Positions 1 through 12,915 of a stretch of DNA of 64,000 bases are shown piece by piece (the stretch's first letter is position 1; the number at the start of each line of letters is the position of its first letter). Source of the DNA: Liolophura sinensis (lineage: Eukaryota > Mollusca > Polyplacophora > Chitonida > Chitonidae); contig NC_088295.1 of NCBI RefSeq assembly GCF_032854445.1, positions 51,503,249 through 51,567,248 on the forward strand, read 5' to 3'. The translations under genes and the position numbers were made by a program. The notes beneath the pieces are model-generated. The model did no database searches. It was not told the origin of the DNA and saw nothing but the letters and a program-made list of their open reading frames with translations.

Positions 1-458
1 GTTAAATGAAAAATTTTATAAATGAAAAAAAAATCAGTCTAAGGTGGATCTTACATACGCATGTGGCCATTCGCCCCACCCCCCACCCCCCCCCCCCCCC
101 ACCCCCGCCAATTTATTGTAGGTGTATTTTGTAAAATCCATATCTACTGTAAACGAATTTCTTCATTTCATTTTATTTATTTTTAAAATAAACATGGTAG
201 GGTAGGTTTGCAAGTGCAAGTTCTATCTTAAGTCATAAGTTTATAGAAAATTTTATTGTTTTAAGTTGCTACAAATTGTTATATTTAACATTGGAACTAT
301 ATTTTTGTATCCTTATATTTAAAGGCTGAATATAGATTGATGCCACGAATTTCCATCTGGGTGTAACATTAAAACAAAATCACGCAGAAAAACGCGTATG
401 ATTCCTTGCATCAGTTCCAATGCAAAAGCGAAAACTACCATTTATTTCTTATCTGTAG
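1..458. other. intronic sequence upstream of first visible SLC22 exon
   Basis: No exon is recognised here. A C-rich tract runs from about 74 to 107. The stretch ends in a pyrimidine-rich acceptor (AG at 457-458) feeding the exon that starts at 459, so it is presumably intron; the earlier exons of the transporter lie before the window. Confidence 0.6.
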
Positions 459-3400
459 GTGTTGAACTGGTCGGGCCGTCTAAGCGGGTTTGGGCAGGGA
501 TTGTCATTGAATATTTCTTCGCATTGGGCATCGTGCTTCTGGCAGGCATCGCCTTCCTTATCCGGAACTGGCGGTACCTGCAGATCGCCGTCTCTCTGCC
601 ATCAGCGCTCTTCCTCGTATATTGGTGGTGAGTTCCTGTAAACATATGGCTGGGTATAGAATTCAATAGGCACTCCTCATGACATACAAGTTATAGGTCG
701 AAGATGATTTGACCGCTGTTCTCTTACCTTACCACAGAATAAACAGCTTACATGAAATACAGAAAGCTTATATCTATGTCAGCAATATTTTTTTTATTCT
801 TGTGATATACATGGTGGTAGCGATATAACATCCACAGTAACTTGGTCAGTATGATGCTATTATACCACTGTTAAATAACCATAGTATCTATTGATTTCAG
901 TTTAAAGGAGAAGAAAATTGAAATATCAATTAAATACCACTGAAAAGAGTATGCATTTCCTCGCAGGTGCATGACATAAAAACAATATGTCAATATTTCT
1001 AATATGTACGTCAAGTTGATAAGTTATAAATAAAGTCAGCACCAAAATCTGCTGTGGGCGACTCCATTTTGCCTAAGAACAAGTCCTGAAGTCTTCTGTG
1101 TTAGGAGGAGAATTGCCGTCGGAAACCACCGAAGTGCAGTTCGTACATTTCCGGTAGAACTCTTCTTCCCTGAAGGTAGCGAAGAGTACAGTTCGTTTTC
1201 CGCTTGACGATCGGGAAACCGGAATGTTGAACGTAGGTTCCGAGTTTACACGAACAAGCCGGCAGTTTTAACCACTCTCATTGGCTGAGAGGCAACACAT
1301 CTCAGCATAAATCACAGGGTAGTAAAGATGAAGGACACGATGAACTCAGCGATTTATGCCAGTTTTGCCGTTTTTAGACTTTACGTGTATGACGATGAAA
1401 GATCGCAAAATTATACAGATAGAAAAAAATGTGCTCTTTTTAGCCTATAGCGTCATTGTTTAAATTTTCTTCTCCTTTAACAGTTGTCCAATCTAAATTT
1501 CCAAGTCTTCTAGTGCAGTCAGAAACTATTTTGATCATGACACTACAACACAGGATTGTTTGATCTGGGGTGCATGTTTACAATAGCAATGTCTTCTTTT
1601 CATCATTGGGGATTATGTCTAGGAACCGCCTGTTTGTTTAATGTTTAATGATTAAATTAGATTAGCATTGGGATTATCTTTACGTCCAACATGTCATCGT
1701 TGTCGGTAGTTCGTGTGAATGTCTGTCTAAACAGTTAGTTTGGTCACAGGTCTTGGATTTAAATTTATCTTTTTAGCGCGTTTTCTTCATAACCTATTTT
1801 GTGAAAGAAATGAATGTATTCATGTGGAGATTTGATTTTGTGTCTGGCTACATTTTTCTATGAGATTTTGATTTGAACCAGGATAATACCGGAATCTCCC
1901 CGCTGGTTGATCGCTAACAAGAGACTAGACGAAGCAGAGGAAATCCTGAGGCACGCTGCGCATGTCAACAAGGCCAAGCTTCCGGAAAAACTGTTTGATG
2001 AGAGAGAGAAAGAGGTGGGTGGTGAGTCGACGGCGACCTACTCCGCCATCCTGCATTCGCCAACACTTCTCACAAGGTCGGCCATCCTCTTCGTCAACTG
2101 GTAAGTGCATAGCTGCTCAAGACTTAATTAGCGTCATTAACATAATAAATTGCGGGCTTTACATGGCACGACACATTTTCAGAAAATATAGACGGATTAA
2201 TAAACTTGATACACTGGCACAGTTTTTGTATGCATCGCAAGGATTCAGTTTAGCATAAGCACATGTGTCTGTCAAAATGAACAAAAAGTCAAAAAGCCGT
2301 CAAACTGTACAAACATTTTTGTCACTGATTTTGCACTGTTATTCATAAGTGAACCCTTGTGCGAAATGTTTATTGAACACGGGAAGAGACTGCTGTATAT
2401 AAGATAAATAGAGCTAAGTTCTCGGTTCATCGCAGAAGAAACTCTTGTCTTTTGCTGCACCATAGCATTCATGATTTCAGTAGTTAAGTTTGGCTAAATT
2501 GAGAACACTAACACTTAGGTTTTTAAGTAAGTATGCATCCAAATTAAAAGGTTTGTTGGTAAACTTTGTGTTTGTAGGCTGGTAATCAGCATGGTCTACT
2601 ATGGCCTATCCTTAAACAGCGGCAATCTAGCCGGTGACATCTACCTCAACTTCTTCCTCGTCGGCCTGGTGGAGTTTCCAGCGTATACTCTATGCTTGTT
2701 ACTATTAGACAGAATCGGTCGAAAATCTCTTTACTGTGCTTCCATGCTGTCAGGTGGCATTGCCTGTGTGTGTACAATATTCCCCAGCCTCTATGCCAAC
2801 CAAGGTTAGTGGCCTTTGCTTGCCGTTTTGTATTTTTACAATTGGAATTTGGTAAATGTTAATAATTATTGAGATGTTATTTATATAGTTACATCTATAG
2901 TATATGATTTCTTTGTAATATGTATGATAAGTTTTTATGTTAATCTGAAAGGGTATGAATTGGTGCCATCCGGGAAATGAAAAAAAAGTAGACTGATTTT
3001 GTTTTAAATCGCTTTCAGCATTATTTCTATCATGTTTCAAAACAGTGCCTACTGGAATCGGGATAGTCACAATGCCGCCATCTTTGTCATGTTCATACTG
3101 AAACAACATTTTGAGGAAGCCAGACATCCATCTTATGACAATTTCTACTACTATTAATACTTCTTGACCGTCTATACCTGTTCTGATCGGATTAAAGGTC
3201 TGACACCTGCGGATGGTCGTGGGTTTCCCCCGCGCTCTGCCCGGTTTCCTCCCGCCATAATGCTGGCCGCCGTGGTATAAGTGAAATATTCTTGGGTACG
3301 GCGTAAAACACCAGTCTAATAAATAAATAAATAAATAACCGATCGGATTAAGTTTTATCTCAAAGACCAGTTTCGTTCATAAAATGAACATCACAATCTG

Positions 3401-5540
3401 TTAAAATTATATATATATAACTGTAATGGAAGATAATTACCTGGAAGCAGAAGTAGTCAACAGTTTTAATTTACTTTTGCACCCCGGATACCACCAAGAT
3501 ATAAGATACTGTTGTATCCCAAATACCAACAACATCACTGTTGCTTCCCAGATATGAACGAAAGACAATGTTACTGTTACAACCCTGATAACACCAAGTT
3601 ACAACATTACTGTTGTATACAAGATATCACCAAGGTACAACATTACTGTTGTATACCAGATACCAGCAAGGTACAATAATGTTGCATCCCAGACCTCACC
3701 AAGATATAACATTACTGTTGTATACAAGATATCACAAAGGCACAACATTACTGTTGCATACCAGATACCAGCAAGGTACAATAATGTTGCATTCCAGACG
3801 CCTCCAAGATACAACATTACTGTTGTGTACAAGATATCACCAAGGTACATTACTGTTGTATACCAGATACCAGCAAGGTACAATAATGTTGCATCCTAGA
3901 CACCACCAAGATACAACATTACTGTTGCAACTGCTCGGAAAGACACGTGTGTAATAGCTGTCGCCTCAAATCCAATATGTAGTCCACAACACTTTTATGT
4001 TTAATACGTTGAAAGGTCCATATCTGTGCAAGTATTATACAAAATATCATGCTTTGGAGCAGAAAAAGGTATGACGCTTTTATTGCAAATGTTCATATAA
4101 ATACAGCGGTGATTTTACATCCGTGCCATGTTTGTACAGCTCCTAGACCTCACCCTGGTTCCCAAAGATCTATGTATGCCCCTTCTGTGAGTCAGATTCA
4201 CGTTGTTTCAAAGAATGTCCTACTATCAATAAATGGATGGTGGATAATTGGATATGCTTATTTTGCAGATCTCCAGTGGGTCACTGTGATCTTGGCAATG
4301 GTAGGGAAGCTTGGGGCGGCAGCTGCCTTCGCCATTGTCTATGTCTATTCATCTGAGCTGTTCCCCACCGTCGTTAGGAATAGTGCCCTAGGGGCAGCTT
4401 CCATGTTTGCCCGGGCCGGCGGTATGATCTCGCCCTACATCTCCGATATGGTGAACACAAGAACTATCATTTCTATCAAATATATATTCTAAACCATTAG
4501 ATCCGCTCACAGCAGAATATTTCACTTACCCTGCACCAGGGATGTAGTAAACACAAGTACTTTTCTATCAGTTACATTATATATTCTTAACCATAAGATC
4601 CCGCTATTCATGAGCGTTTCACATTGAAGACCAAGCCCCAAGCGACTGTGTTGTTGCGGGAATCCATTACAGTTCTTGACCATTGATGGCGCAGATTTAG
4701 CTGATCTCTAAATCAGGAAGTTTCTCAGGCGCCATTTGAAGTGCAGTGGTTTCCGCGGGCTTTTACTGGTTTCCTCTGCACATAAACATAAGTGTCCCCG
4801 TATAAGAGAAAGACACCTAAGTGGGCAGTAAAAACACCAAACAAGTACATAATAAATACATATAAATACTCTCTTGATATGTTGATATAACAATATATGG
4901 TAAGATAGCGCGGTATTTAGTGACACGTACACATTCATCCAATCCTGTATTAGACACGACATTATAGTAAGTAAAGCTTAGTATTTGGTTCTGCAGAGTG
5001 ACTTTGTCGGCGGTGACATCGGGAAGGCTCTACCTCTGCTGATTTTTGGGGTTTCCGCGGTCGTCGCTGGTCTCCTGTCGCTCGTGCTGCCAGAGACTCT
5101 GAACAAAAAGCTGCCTGAGACAATAGAGGACGGGGAAAAACTTCGGCAGGTATGTTCATCCCCACACTCTTCAGCAATGCTCACGTGGTTGTCAAGGAAA
5201 CACTCTGAAAATGTTGGTTCTTTACTTGATACTCGAAGAGCATACATGCAGAATTCTTGCGGGCTCTGAAGATTTCAGCCAGTGGCAATGGATGTCTATG
5301 CTTTGAGGTAGCTTACTGTGCATACAGATACATTCTAAGAACAATCCAGAGTAACCTTCGATCATTTTTGTACAGCTGTAATGAAAACCTTCTATACGTT
5401 CTGTTGTGCTCGGAAATTATCTTCTCCTCATTTCTTTTATCCAGAACACGTATAACGGGAGAAATGGAAGTTGCCACTATGGGGAAGGCCGGGAAATCGC
5501 GGAGTTTCTACGGCACATACATGTACAGATCCAAATATGA
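459..5540 (+). CDS. SLC22-family organic ion transporter, 3' six exons (5' end outside window)
   Basis: Exons read as 459-627, 1882-2100, 2578-2804, 4269-4450, 4997-5149 and 5445-5540 (stop TGA 5538-5540). All borders are AG/GT and the phases join without a break, giving 347 residues, about the C-terminal two thirds of a usual 550-residue SLC22 protein. In order one sees GVELVGPSKR, two membrane segments, the family signature PESPRWL followed by a charged cytoplasmic loop, two more membrane segments, DRIGRKSLY (MFS loop motif), SSELFPTVVRNSALG with the next two membrane segments, a last hydrophobic segment ending LVLPETL, and LPETIEDGEK. Known role of the family: plasma-membrane transport of organic cations, anions or zwitterions by an MFS fold. 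I cannot tell the substrate class from this part. The short C-terminal tail after LRQ is poorly conserved and is the least certain exon. The first exon enters in phase 1, so at least one exon precedes the window. Confidence 0.92.
628..1881 (+). other. SLC22 intron
   Basis: It has a GTGAGT donor at 628 and a CAG acceptor at 1879-1881. I see no gene, SINE or tandem repeat inside. The smaller introns 2101-2577 and 5150-5444 also look empty. Confidence 0.6.
3196..3340 (+). mobile_element. 5'-truncated family-1 SINE in SLC22 intron
   Basis: The copy contains only the central domain (gggtttcccc...ctgcccgg) and the 3' tail ending in (AAAT)n, without the tRNA-like head. It is flanked by an exact 11-bp direct repeat, gatcggattaa, at 3185-3195 and 3341-3351. 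That is the target-site duplication expected of LINE-driven insertion with 5' truncation. Confidence 0.88.
3480..3937. repeat. 105-bp higher-order minisatellite (36+36+33 bp)
   Basis: Between about 3600 and 3935 subunits of 36, 36 and 33 bp alternate in a fixed order (…gtatacaagatatcac, …ataccagataccagc, …gcatcccagac), so the true period is 105 bp with about three copies; degenerate units precede it. It lies in an SLC22 intron. The open frames seen on both strands are a by-product of a period divisible by three. Confidence 0.85.
4750..4862 (+). repeat. degenerate family-1 SINE body and tail
   Basis: Weak but ordered similarity to the SINE central domain and tail (ggtttcctctgca, gtataagagaaa, gtaaaaacaccaa) ending in an A/T-rich tail, within the SLC22 intron 4451-4996. 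No clear duplication flanks it. Confidence 0.5.
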
Positions 5541-6489
5541 CAACGAATCTTTAACCATAGAAGACTGACATGTCTCTTCAGGAAAGAGGAGACTTTTTTT
5601 GTGAAGGAGCTACAGAAACACCAACACTCCGCCAACTCCCCAAGTATTTATAATGACTGAACAGGCCCCGGTTTCATTAATCCCATATCCGTATTGTTCT
5701 TATAACATACGTTATCATGGTAGTTAAGGGGCTACTGAGCTATGTGTACCTCATGAAACTTCGACCTGGTACCAATTCTACAAATACAATTTTCACTTCA
5801 TTTAGCCAGATTTCGAAATTTGGTTTAAATGCTTGTTTTTGGGCTAAAAATTTGAGTTAAAATGGGAATACCTAATAAGTGTTCTACTAATACAAACCTG
5901 TCACAGTTTAAACTTCTTGGGTCTTAAGCTACATGTGTGAATATATAGTGAGCTTTTAAATTTTGGCTGAAATCATAACAAACCCATTTGAAACAGACCA
6001 TTATCTGTACAATGGGCCAGATTATTTGAAAAAAAAAAACAGATTTACGTCATGCATTGTATTTACTATTGTATTGAAAATGACTGGTGTGATGAACGAC
6101 TTAAGAGTATTCCTGTCACTATTGCCTGATGTGAAACAGTTGTCACCTATAATAGTTGACGAGATGGTGTAATAAATTATATCTACTGATCGATGGGGGA
6201 ATGAAAAATTTTGTGGGGTCACATAGACAGCCAGTATGTCACAGCTCGTTGTTATCTCACAGTACTGCTCTACGTCATCGTCATTTTACGGCGATAATAA
6301 TACACAGAGAATAAAACCGTTACACAAATTGATGAGGATCTGAGTATGCTGGGCATTTCGTCCTTAGGGTCGTTATGGTAGGATTCTCAGTTACACAAAT
6401 TAAAGAGCGCTGCAGAATGAGGGCTTAAAGGCGTTAATGCGCGCTGATAGCTTTTACCAATTCTGTGCATGCAATCTTGCAGGACAGAT
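5541..6489 (+). other. SLC22 3' flank and probable 3' UTR
   Basis: A candidate polyadenylation signal AATAAA lies at 6171-6176 and another near 6310. At 5663-5761 a possible old MITE shows a loose inverted pair (ggtttcatta / tcatgaaac). No further coding sequence is seen. Confidence 0.4.
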
Positions 6490-7015
6490 AAGCTCGCGTG
6501 TACTGTAATTGATCAGTTAACCATAGTTGTGCTGTCCCAAGACAGTTAACCACAAGCGTCTTTTAACAGTACAGTTAATGACACTTGTACTGTCACAGTA
6601 CAGTTAACTACTCGAGTACTGTCACGGAATAGTTAACAACACTTGTATTGCCACAAGACATTTAACCACACGTGGACCGTCACACGATAGTTAACCACAT
6701 GTGTATTATCACAGGGTGGTTAACTGTCACAGGTTAAATCACAGGACAGATTACCACACCTTTACTGTTACAGGACAGATACCCACACGTGTACTGTTAC
6801 AGGACATATAACCACACGTGTATTGTTACAGGACATATAACCACACCTGTGTTGTTACAGGACATATAACCACTGTGTACTGTCACTGTTGAGATAACCA
6901 CACGTATACTGACAGGTGAGATAAGCACATGTGCTCAGTTACAGGGCAGATAACCACACGTGTGCTGTTACAGGACAAATAACCATACGTGTGCTCTTAC
7001 AGGACAGACAACCAC
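6490..7015. repeat. degenerate ~29-bp tandem repeat
   Basis: About 18 imperfect units of the form acaggacagataaccaca plus cgtgtactgtt. Similarity is best from 6740 to 7010 and fades at the left end. Confidence 0.75.
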
Positions 7016-8267
7016 AGGTTAAGCGCCAAGTCAACACAAAGAAACAATCATGAAACAGAGCGCCAGAAGTCTGAACTCTATGTCCATATTTACTTACAAG
7101 AAAACTGTACTCATTGTAAAACTTAAGAAACTTAGAGTGAAGCCGTTTGATGGAATAACTTTGACACTCTATTTTTTGAAGTAATAACTTGTGTCGTTGA
7201 TTGAAATCGTCGCACAACACGCTTGATCTAACCAGCTTCTACAAAGTAAGGATAATTTACAGTGTCAAAATTGAAACTATCCCTCTTGTCGTAAAGTCTG
7301 CGAGAGAGGAAACCGTTTTGGTCTTTGCACAAATATAGATCCAGATTAGATTTACCAGAGTCTGTGGTTTCCTTTAAATCCAGCGAAGGTGGAGGTGGTC
7401 TCAAACACCCACCATACAAAAATTCTTTTCAATATTTTTTCTCATTCAAAAAAAAATTGAAAAATATATTTAAGATCGTATACATACCTACCTTTTCAAA
7501 CTCTTTCGTCTAACGTAATTTTTGCGTTCTCCACTTTATCTGTCTTGTCAATATAACTTCTGAACCCAATGTCTTAATGTATCTTGCGAGACAGAAATTG
7601 TAGAGGTCATGTATTGGATTTTCGGTCGTAAAATTCACGCTGATTCCTGTAGTCTTGTGAACCTTTTTATTAAATCCGTGGTCCGTTAGCCAATGAGGAC
7701 ATACTTCCGGCTTTACATCACTGCTTTGTCTGTGGGAAGACTAGTTAGACAGTGAGCTGTGTTAGTTGACGTGACAGTAAACGTTGACAGCGGACTACAA
7801 TATTACTTGTAGGCACTGTCTAGAGAGCTTAGAGTCCATCTACTTACGCCAACTCGATCTGCAACCTCTGAAATTGGAAGAAAGTTCCGGAAAAATTGTC
7901 CACCTCTTTAAGCTTGATTTGAGTACAGCTTCTGGAAGCAGACCTCCAACCGCGTGGACAAAAGAAGACAAATCGAGTCGGCCGCATGACAAGTTTGTCT
8001 GCTTCAGTTGAAAGTGGCTGCACCCGTGTATCTATATTTATATGGTCTAAACCACATTTAGAGAACAGTTACTAGCTTATAAAAAAAATCGTAAAAAATG
8101 ACGAATACAATCAACATAAACCTTAAAATTTTTTATTATTTGACAGTCAACAATGTTGAGGAGTTTTCTTTGGAGATTTCCAAGTTACACTTAGTCATGA
8201 AGAGGGTTGTTTGGGCATATGTACGTAAGTGAATAAGCTTAAAGGATGAAAAAAAGGAGAGGATCGG
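7016..8267. other. no recognised feature
   Basis: AT-rich DNA with short open frames only (for example 7784-8011, +). None matches a family I know and none has good splice borders with a neighbour. Confidence 0.4.
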
Positions 8268-8597
8268 GCCGTGATCTTATGGTTAAAGGCGCTAGGAAAC
8301 ACGAGGTGCACGTTTCCTGATTTGAACAAGGAATTTGTAGATTTCCCTTCTCTCACTGCTTGGTCTGCTACGCTCGTATGACTGTTACGCAATTTATCGT
8401 TCGTTGAAAATCATTTACCTTTCACCAATATGGTGTGCATATCTGTATGTCACGTGTGAAATTTCGTCAGTAATTAGCCAATGGTCAGTGGTTTACCCCA
8501 GGCACTCTGGTTTCCCCACCCATAAAACTGATCTCCGTTGTACAAGTGAAAAAATCCTTATACCTGACGTAGCAATCAAAAAAGTGAACAAATAAAG
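8268..8597 (+). mobile_element. family-2 SINE, near full length
   Basis: A tRNA-like 5' region (ttatggttaaaggcgct, then tgatttgaacaa as a decayed B box) leads into a block containing aaggaatttgtagatttccc. It ends with a degraded form of the central domain and tail of family 1 (gtggtttaccccaggcactc; gtacaagtgaaaaaatcc) and an A-rich end. A second copy lies at 49214-49541 and a fragment at 34574-34624; the comparison of these copies defines the family. Confidence 0.7.
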
Positions 8598-8620
8598 GCA
8601 AAACATCACCGCACTTGGAT

Positions 8621-8871
8621 TTGATTGATTTGTGTTTTTACGCCGTACTCAAGAATATTTCACTTATACGACGGCGGTCAGCATTATGGTGGGTGGAAAC
8701 CGGGCAGAACCAGGGGGAAACCCACGACCATCCGCAGGTTGCTGAGACCTTCCCACGTACGACCGGAGAGGAAGCCAGCATGAGCTGGACTTGAACTCAC
8801 AACGACCGCATTGGTGAGACTCCTGGGTCATTATACTGCGCTAGCGCGCTAACCATCTGAGCCACGGAGGC
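8621..8871 (-). mobile_element. full-length family-1 tRNA-derived SINE
   Basis: Read on the minus strand it runs from a tRNA-like head (gcctccgtggctcag; A box TGGCTCAG, B box close to GTTCAAGTCC) through agctcatgctggcttcctct and the gggtttccccc domain to the hairpin tail taagtgaaatattcttgagt and a short T/A tail. Family-1 copies here are about 250-280 bp long. Confidence 0.88.
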
Positions 8872-9010
8872 GTTCTTGGTAGGTTAAGACTAGGCTTGTC
8901 GAATACGGCACTTCAAGTTTCATTTATATTCCCCATGTACTACTTGTACTTTTAGTTTTAATTTCTTGCACGCAGAAACAATATATTCAAACACATGATA
9001 CGTTGGAAGA

Positions 9011-9137
9011 TCCTGCAGCAACCTGCGGATGGTCGGGGTTTCCCCCACGCTCTGCCCGGTCTCCTCCTACCATAAAGCTGGCCACCGTCGTATAAGTGAA
9101 ATACGGCGTAAAACATCAATCACATAAATAAATAAAA
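9011..9137 (+). mobile_element. 5'-truncated family-1 SINE
   Basis: It starts inside the element at gcaacctgcggatggtcg, and ends with (AAAT)n. Ten bases of the tail loop (attcttgagt) are missing, leaving gtgaaatacggcgtaaaac. No clear target-site duplication. Confidence 0.85.
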
Positions 9138-12100
9138 TCCAACGCATGAGGTTAAAGTGATAAATGAACAACTTACGATGCTATCAAAACTCTTTACTTT
9201 CAAAATAAATCCACGTATGGCAAGACGGAAAAATAACGTCCTGGCTTCCGTTGAACTGATTTATTTCACCAGAATCCATGAAGCAAATGAACGGGTAGCG
9301 TCTGCAGGGACTTGGGATTTGTTTTAACAGTGGAATCATTGGGCGCAGAAATAAAGATTAGCACCAGGTGGGACGCAGCATTGATAGGTGAGACCTGTGA
9401 GCCGACCAATCGGGGAGCGCTCAGATGATCATCTTACTGGCGAGACCCTTGTTCCCGAAAGAAATTTGGTTTTTCATTATTCATAGACATCCGTCACACA
9501 AAATAGGACCATTTCAATCTTTAGGTGTAATGTGAACTGCCACATGTCCGGAAAGCTGACTGCGTGGCTGGGCTAAAGGTAGCAGTAAATCAGCCAAACG
9601 CCGGTAGAGATGGTGTGCTGCTGGTAAAAATGAAAAGGACAGCCAGAAATGCTATTTGCTTTGATGGTGTCAGTATTAATTATTCAATGCTGTTATGATG
9701 TACCGATCTGAATTTGCCCTTCCATACTGGGTTATTCTGGTCCGACCTCGCTTTCAAAGAAATCCTCGCGGTTGAGCCTATCGGAGTTGTTTGCGCGAAG
9801 ATTTGTCCTCGTTGGGCGACGACTGATTGGTCGAACGAAGAAGAACGGTCGGTGAGATACGAGTCTACTTCGGCTAGCCTCGCTCCCAAGAAGCCTCGCT
9901 CTGAGATCCTGCAAACGGCTAAGAAGCTGCGGATTGCTAGTGACATGATCCCCTGCCACAGGTTGTGTGGCGGTGTCAGAATTCGGCTCACCACTTGACA
10001 GCGGTTTGTTCATTAGCTACAACGAAACAACAGCAACGTATATAAATAAAACATGAACGAAACATAAACTCACAGAAATTGTATAGGCTGCATTGAATTT
10101 TCAAATAGCTTTTAATGGGATATCATTTTTCAGTATCTTTCAATGTCGTTCCTTGTGAGAATGTCGTTAGAAATTTTGGTTGTCATTTCTTATGTCGGTA
10201 AACCTTACTAGTTTTATATAAGGTAGAACCCCAGCGCTGGACCTTCCAAAATGCAGACAGACTAACTTATGTTTATTAAATAGATTCCGATCGCTTAAAA
10301 CGTCGAAAACGGAATAAAAACGGTAGAATCTGGTGGTCAAATATCATAAAATCTACTCATCTACGCTGGAGTATCCGTTGACCTTGTGACGTCGCGGCGG
10401 TACATTCCCTGTAGGCACGTGTGGCTTCTCTAGGAGTACGACACAGGTCACAGGAGACAATAGCTGTACTTTAACAATTAATTCCGGACTTATTCCATGC
10501 TCAAGTGTGGCTTTGCGACCGCAGTAAAACAACGCAGCGTACTGAAAAGTTACATACATAGCATAAAAATGCCACAGACTGAGAAAATGTGATCAAAAAC
10601 CTCATCAAAAACATCGTTGATTACGGAGGTTTCGATGGTAGTCGTATGAGACTTGCTAATTCAGCCATGCCTACTAAAATAAAAGGTCGATTGACCAGCC
10701 TTCCCCCCCCCCCCCCCCCCCGAAAAAGTCCAGATTGTCACCCCCGGAATGCAGTTTTTTTAGTTACCGACTTCTTGAAACTACAAGCTGTGACACGAAC
10801 TGTTGGGAGCCGCTAGCCGTTGTCCTACAAAGGCCACGTGGCTACAGGGCGGTCCTCCAGCTCAGTTCACACCTCTCCTGCAGGCCGGGGTGCACGCGTG
10901 ATACCCCGACAACATTCCGTACCTTGAACCCCATAACGGAACTCAGACAAAATTTTAATTGGCATTTCCATGTGTTACCAATCGCTGTTTCCATTCATTT
11001 TAATTCAAGCTTTATTTATTTTTGCCGGTGATACTTATATAAAACATAAAAGATTAACTTGATTGTTAATTTAAAGGGTGTTGAGCAACAGGTTGTTCTC
11101 GTCGCTGCAACTCACAATTAGTTGGCCCGACTGCATGGATTCTCTTGTCGCAGCCGGTAGGACTATCCCTCCACTTGACTATAACAATATAATCTGCGGA
11201 CTGTTAAATCAGGCTAAATTCTCCATTAGCATAATTGCATGGACGTCCAATTCGTGACAAACAAACCGGACGGTATGCGAGCGAAAATCGGCCATCGTAT
11301 CGCCCAGTCGCTATGATGTAAATGCTATGAAATACGCTATGATCTAATACAACTCCGGTATCTTCCAAAATATTTGTTGTAAAACTGTTTTACTTACATG
11401 TATATGATTTTCAGGGTGCTGATTAAGAGATGTACACGCAGGACCATGGCTCCGCGGCCCACAAGATAGGCAGACGGTCCCACTTTAATGGGTTGTTTTT
11501 TTTTCAAGTGGAACTAGTCCAAAAAATATTTTTTAAATGCAGTTTACATTCTTACATAGCAAAAATATTGAGTCTAGGGAGCATTTAGTATGAAAATAAA
11601 GACGTTGGGGTTCTCCTTTAAACAGTTTATTAAAGTTGTGACAACTACTTGTGTATATGGTGAGACTAGCACAGACAGGAACCCTATTCAAGCCAGTATG
11701 TGAATCATGACTTGATTCTTGATTAGAGGCCCTCGGTACTTTGCAGGATACGTAGTACTAAAGTCTGTTTCTTTTAGCCAGTTGCCTATAGTCAAATGTC
11801 TGTAAAACTTGCCTTTAGTTAGTGACACGCAACAAAACGCGCTCTACACATGGATATGTTACAAGTTCATACTCTTGGAAAGAAAATGAAATTAGTACAC
11901 CTTTTTTAATTAATAATGTTAAACTGCATAAGTCTGGCTTCCTCTGCAAGAACTCACTGCCTTAGGTGGCGACATAATTATTAAAAAAACAGCGGCATGC
12001 TGGACATTGGGGAGTTCAACATGTTTTTTTTTTGGGGGGGGGCGACACGAGTTATCTAAACTGCTATCGACTTTACTGTAAACCCTGTTTGTAACACTGC

Positions 12101-12915
12101 CATATTTGAATTCTTTACACGTTTTAATATAATACAACCTTATTAAATGAATTTTATTTTATTTCTTGTAGTTATGATCTCACGGCAGTATGGTTTTAGA
12201 CTTGGATGTTAAGAAATTCTGTAATAAAAACAATGTAGTCTATTCGAGGAGACCTTAGTATAGGGTGTGTTATTGCGTGGCGTTTGTTCTAACCGCTTGT
12301 TGGTGCAGTCATTGTAAAACAAATTACCCTCCACGCTCTTTTGTCCAGCATGCCACTTGCTTTCGAATAATCATGACGTTAGCCGAGGCAATGAGTTCTT
12401 GGAGTCGAAACCAAGCTTATGGAGTTTAACATCATGCATTAGAAAAAAGTATTCTAACTGCATTTTCTTTACAATAATATGCACGTCCAACATAGCAGAG
12501 TGTAAGAGCTTGTGTGAGACGTGTCGCCAACTAAATGTAATTTTGGTAGCAAGATAGATGAATATAGGCGACTGGCTACAAAAGAAATCGGCTATAATAG
12601 ATGGAAAAATTTTCATATTTAAAACGACTCTAGGTACATGGTAGATAGTACAATTAATAGTTGACGGTCTTTCACAGCCAAACAATACCATGGACTATTA
12701 ATAATATCAACTGCCCATAACACTCCTCGTTCCTGTGATATACAAAAATATTAAACGAAAAGACAACGAGTAATATTAAACGGCAAATGAATATTTGACT
12801 GGCTTAGAATAGGATATAGGATACTTAGAACAGCCATTTCATGCGATTGTTGCATTCAACAAAATTTATGAAATAGACTTGTCGTATTTTCATTGCAATT
12901 GTCGAATTCAACGAG
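9138..12915. other. no recognised gene; GC-richer patch at 9714-10013
   Basis: The patch 9714-10013 is open on both strands (94 residues each) and richer in GC than its surroundings, but I recognise no domain and see no matching splice partners. A poly-C run lies at about 10705-10721, and a T/G run near 12023-12041. The rest is plain AT-rich sequence. Confidence 0.4.

Noticed and set aside
5663-5761. Possible MITE with ggtttcatta / tcatgaaac ends
   Set aside because: The inverted similarity is only about 9-10 bases with no target duplication; too weak to annotate separately.
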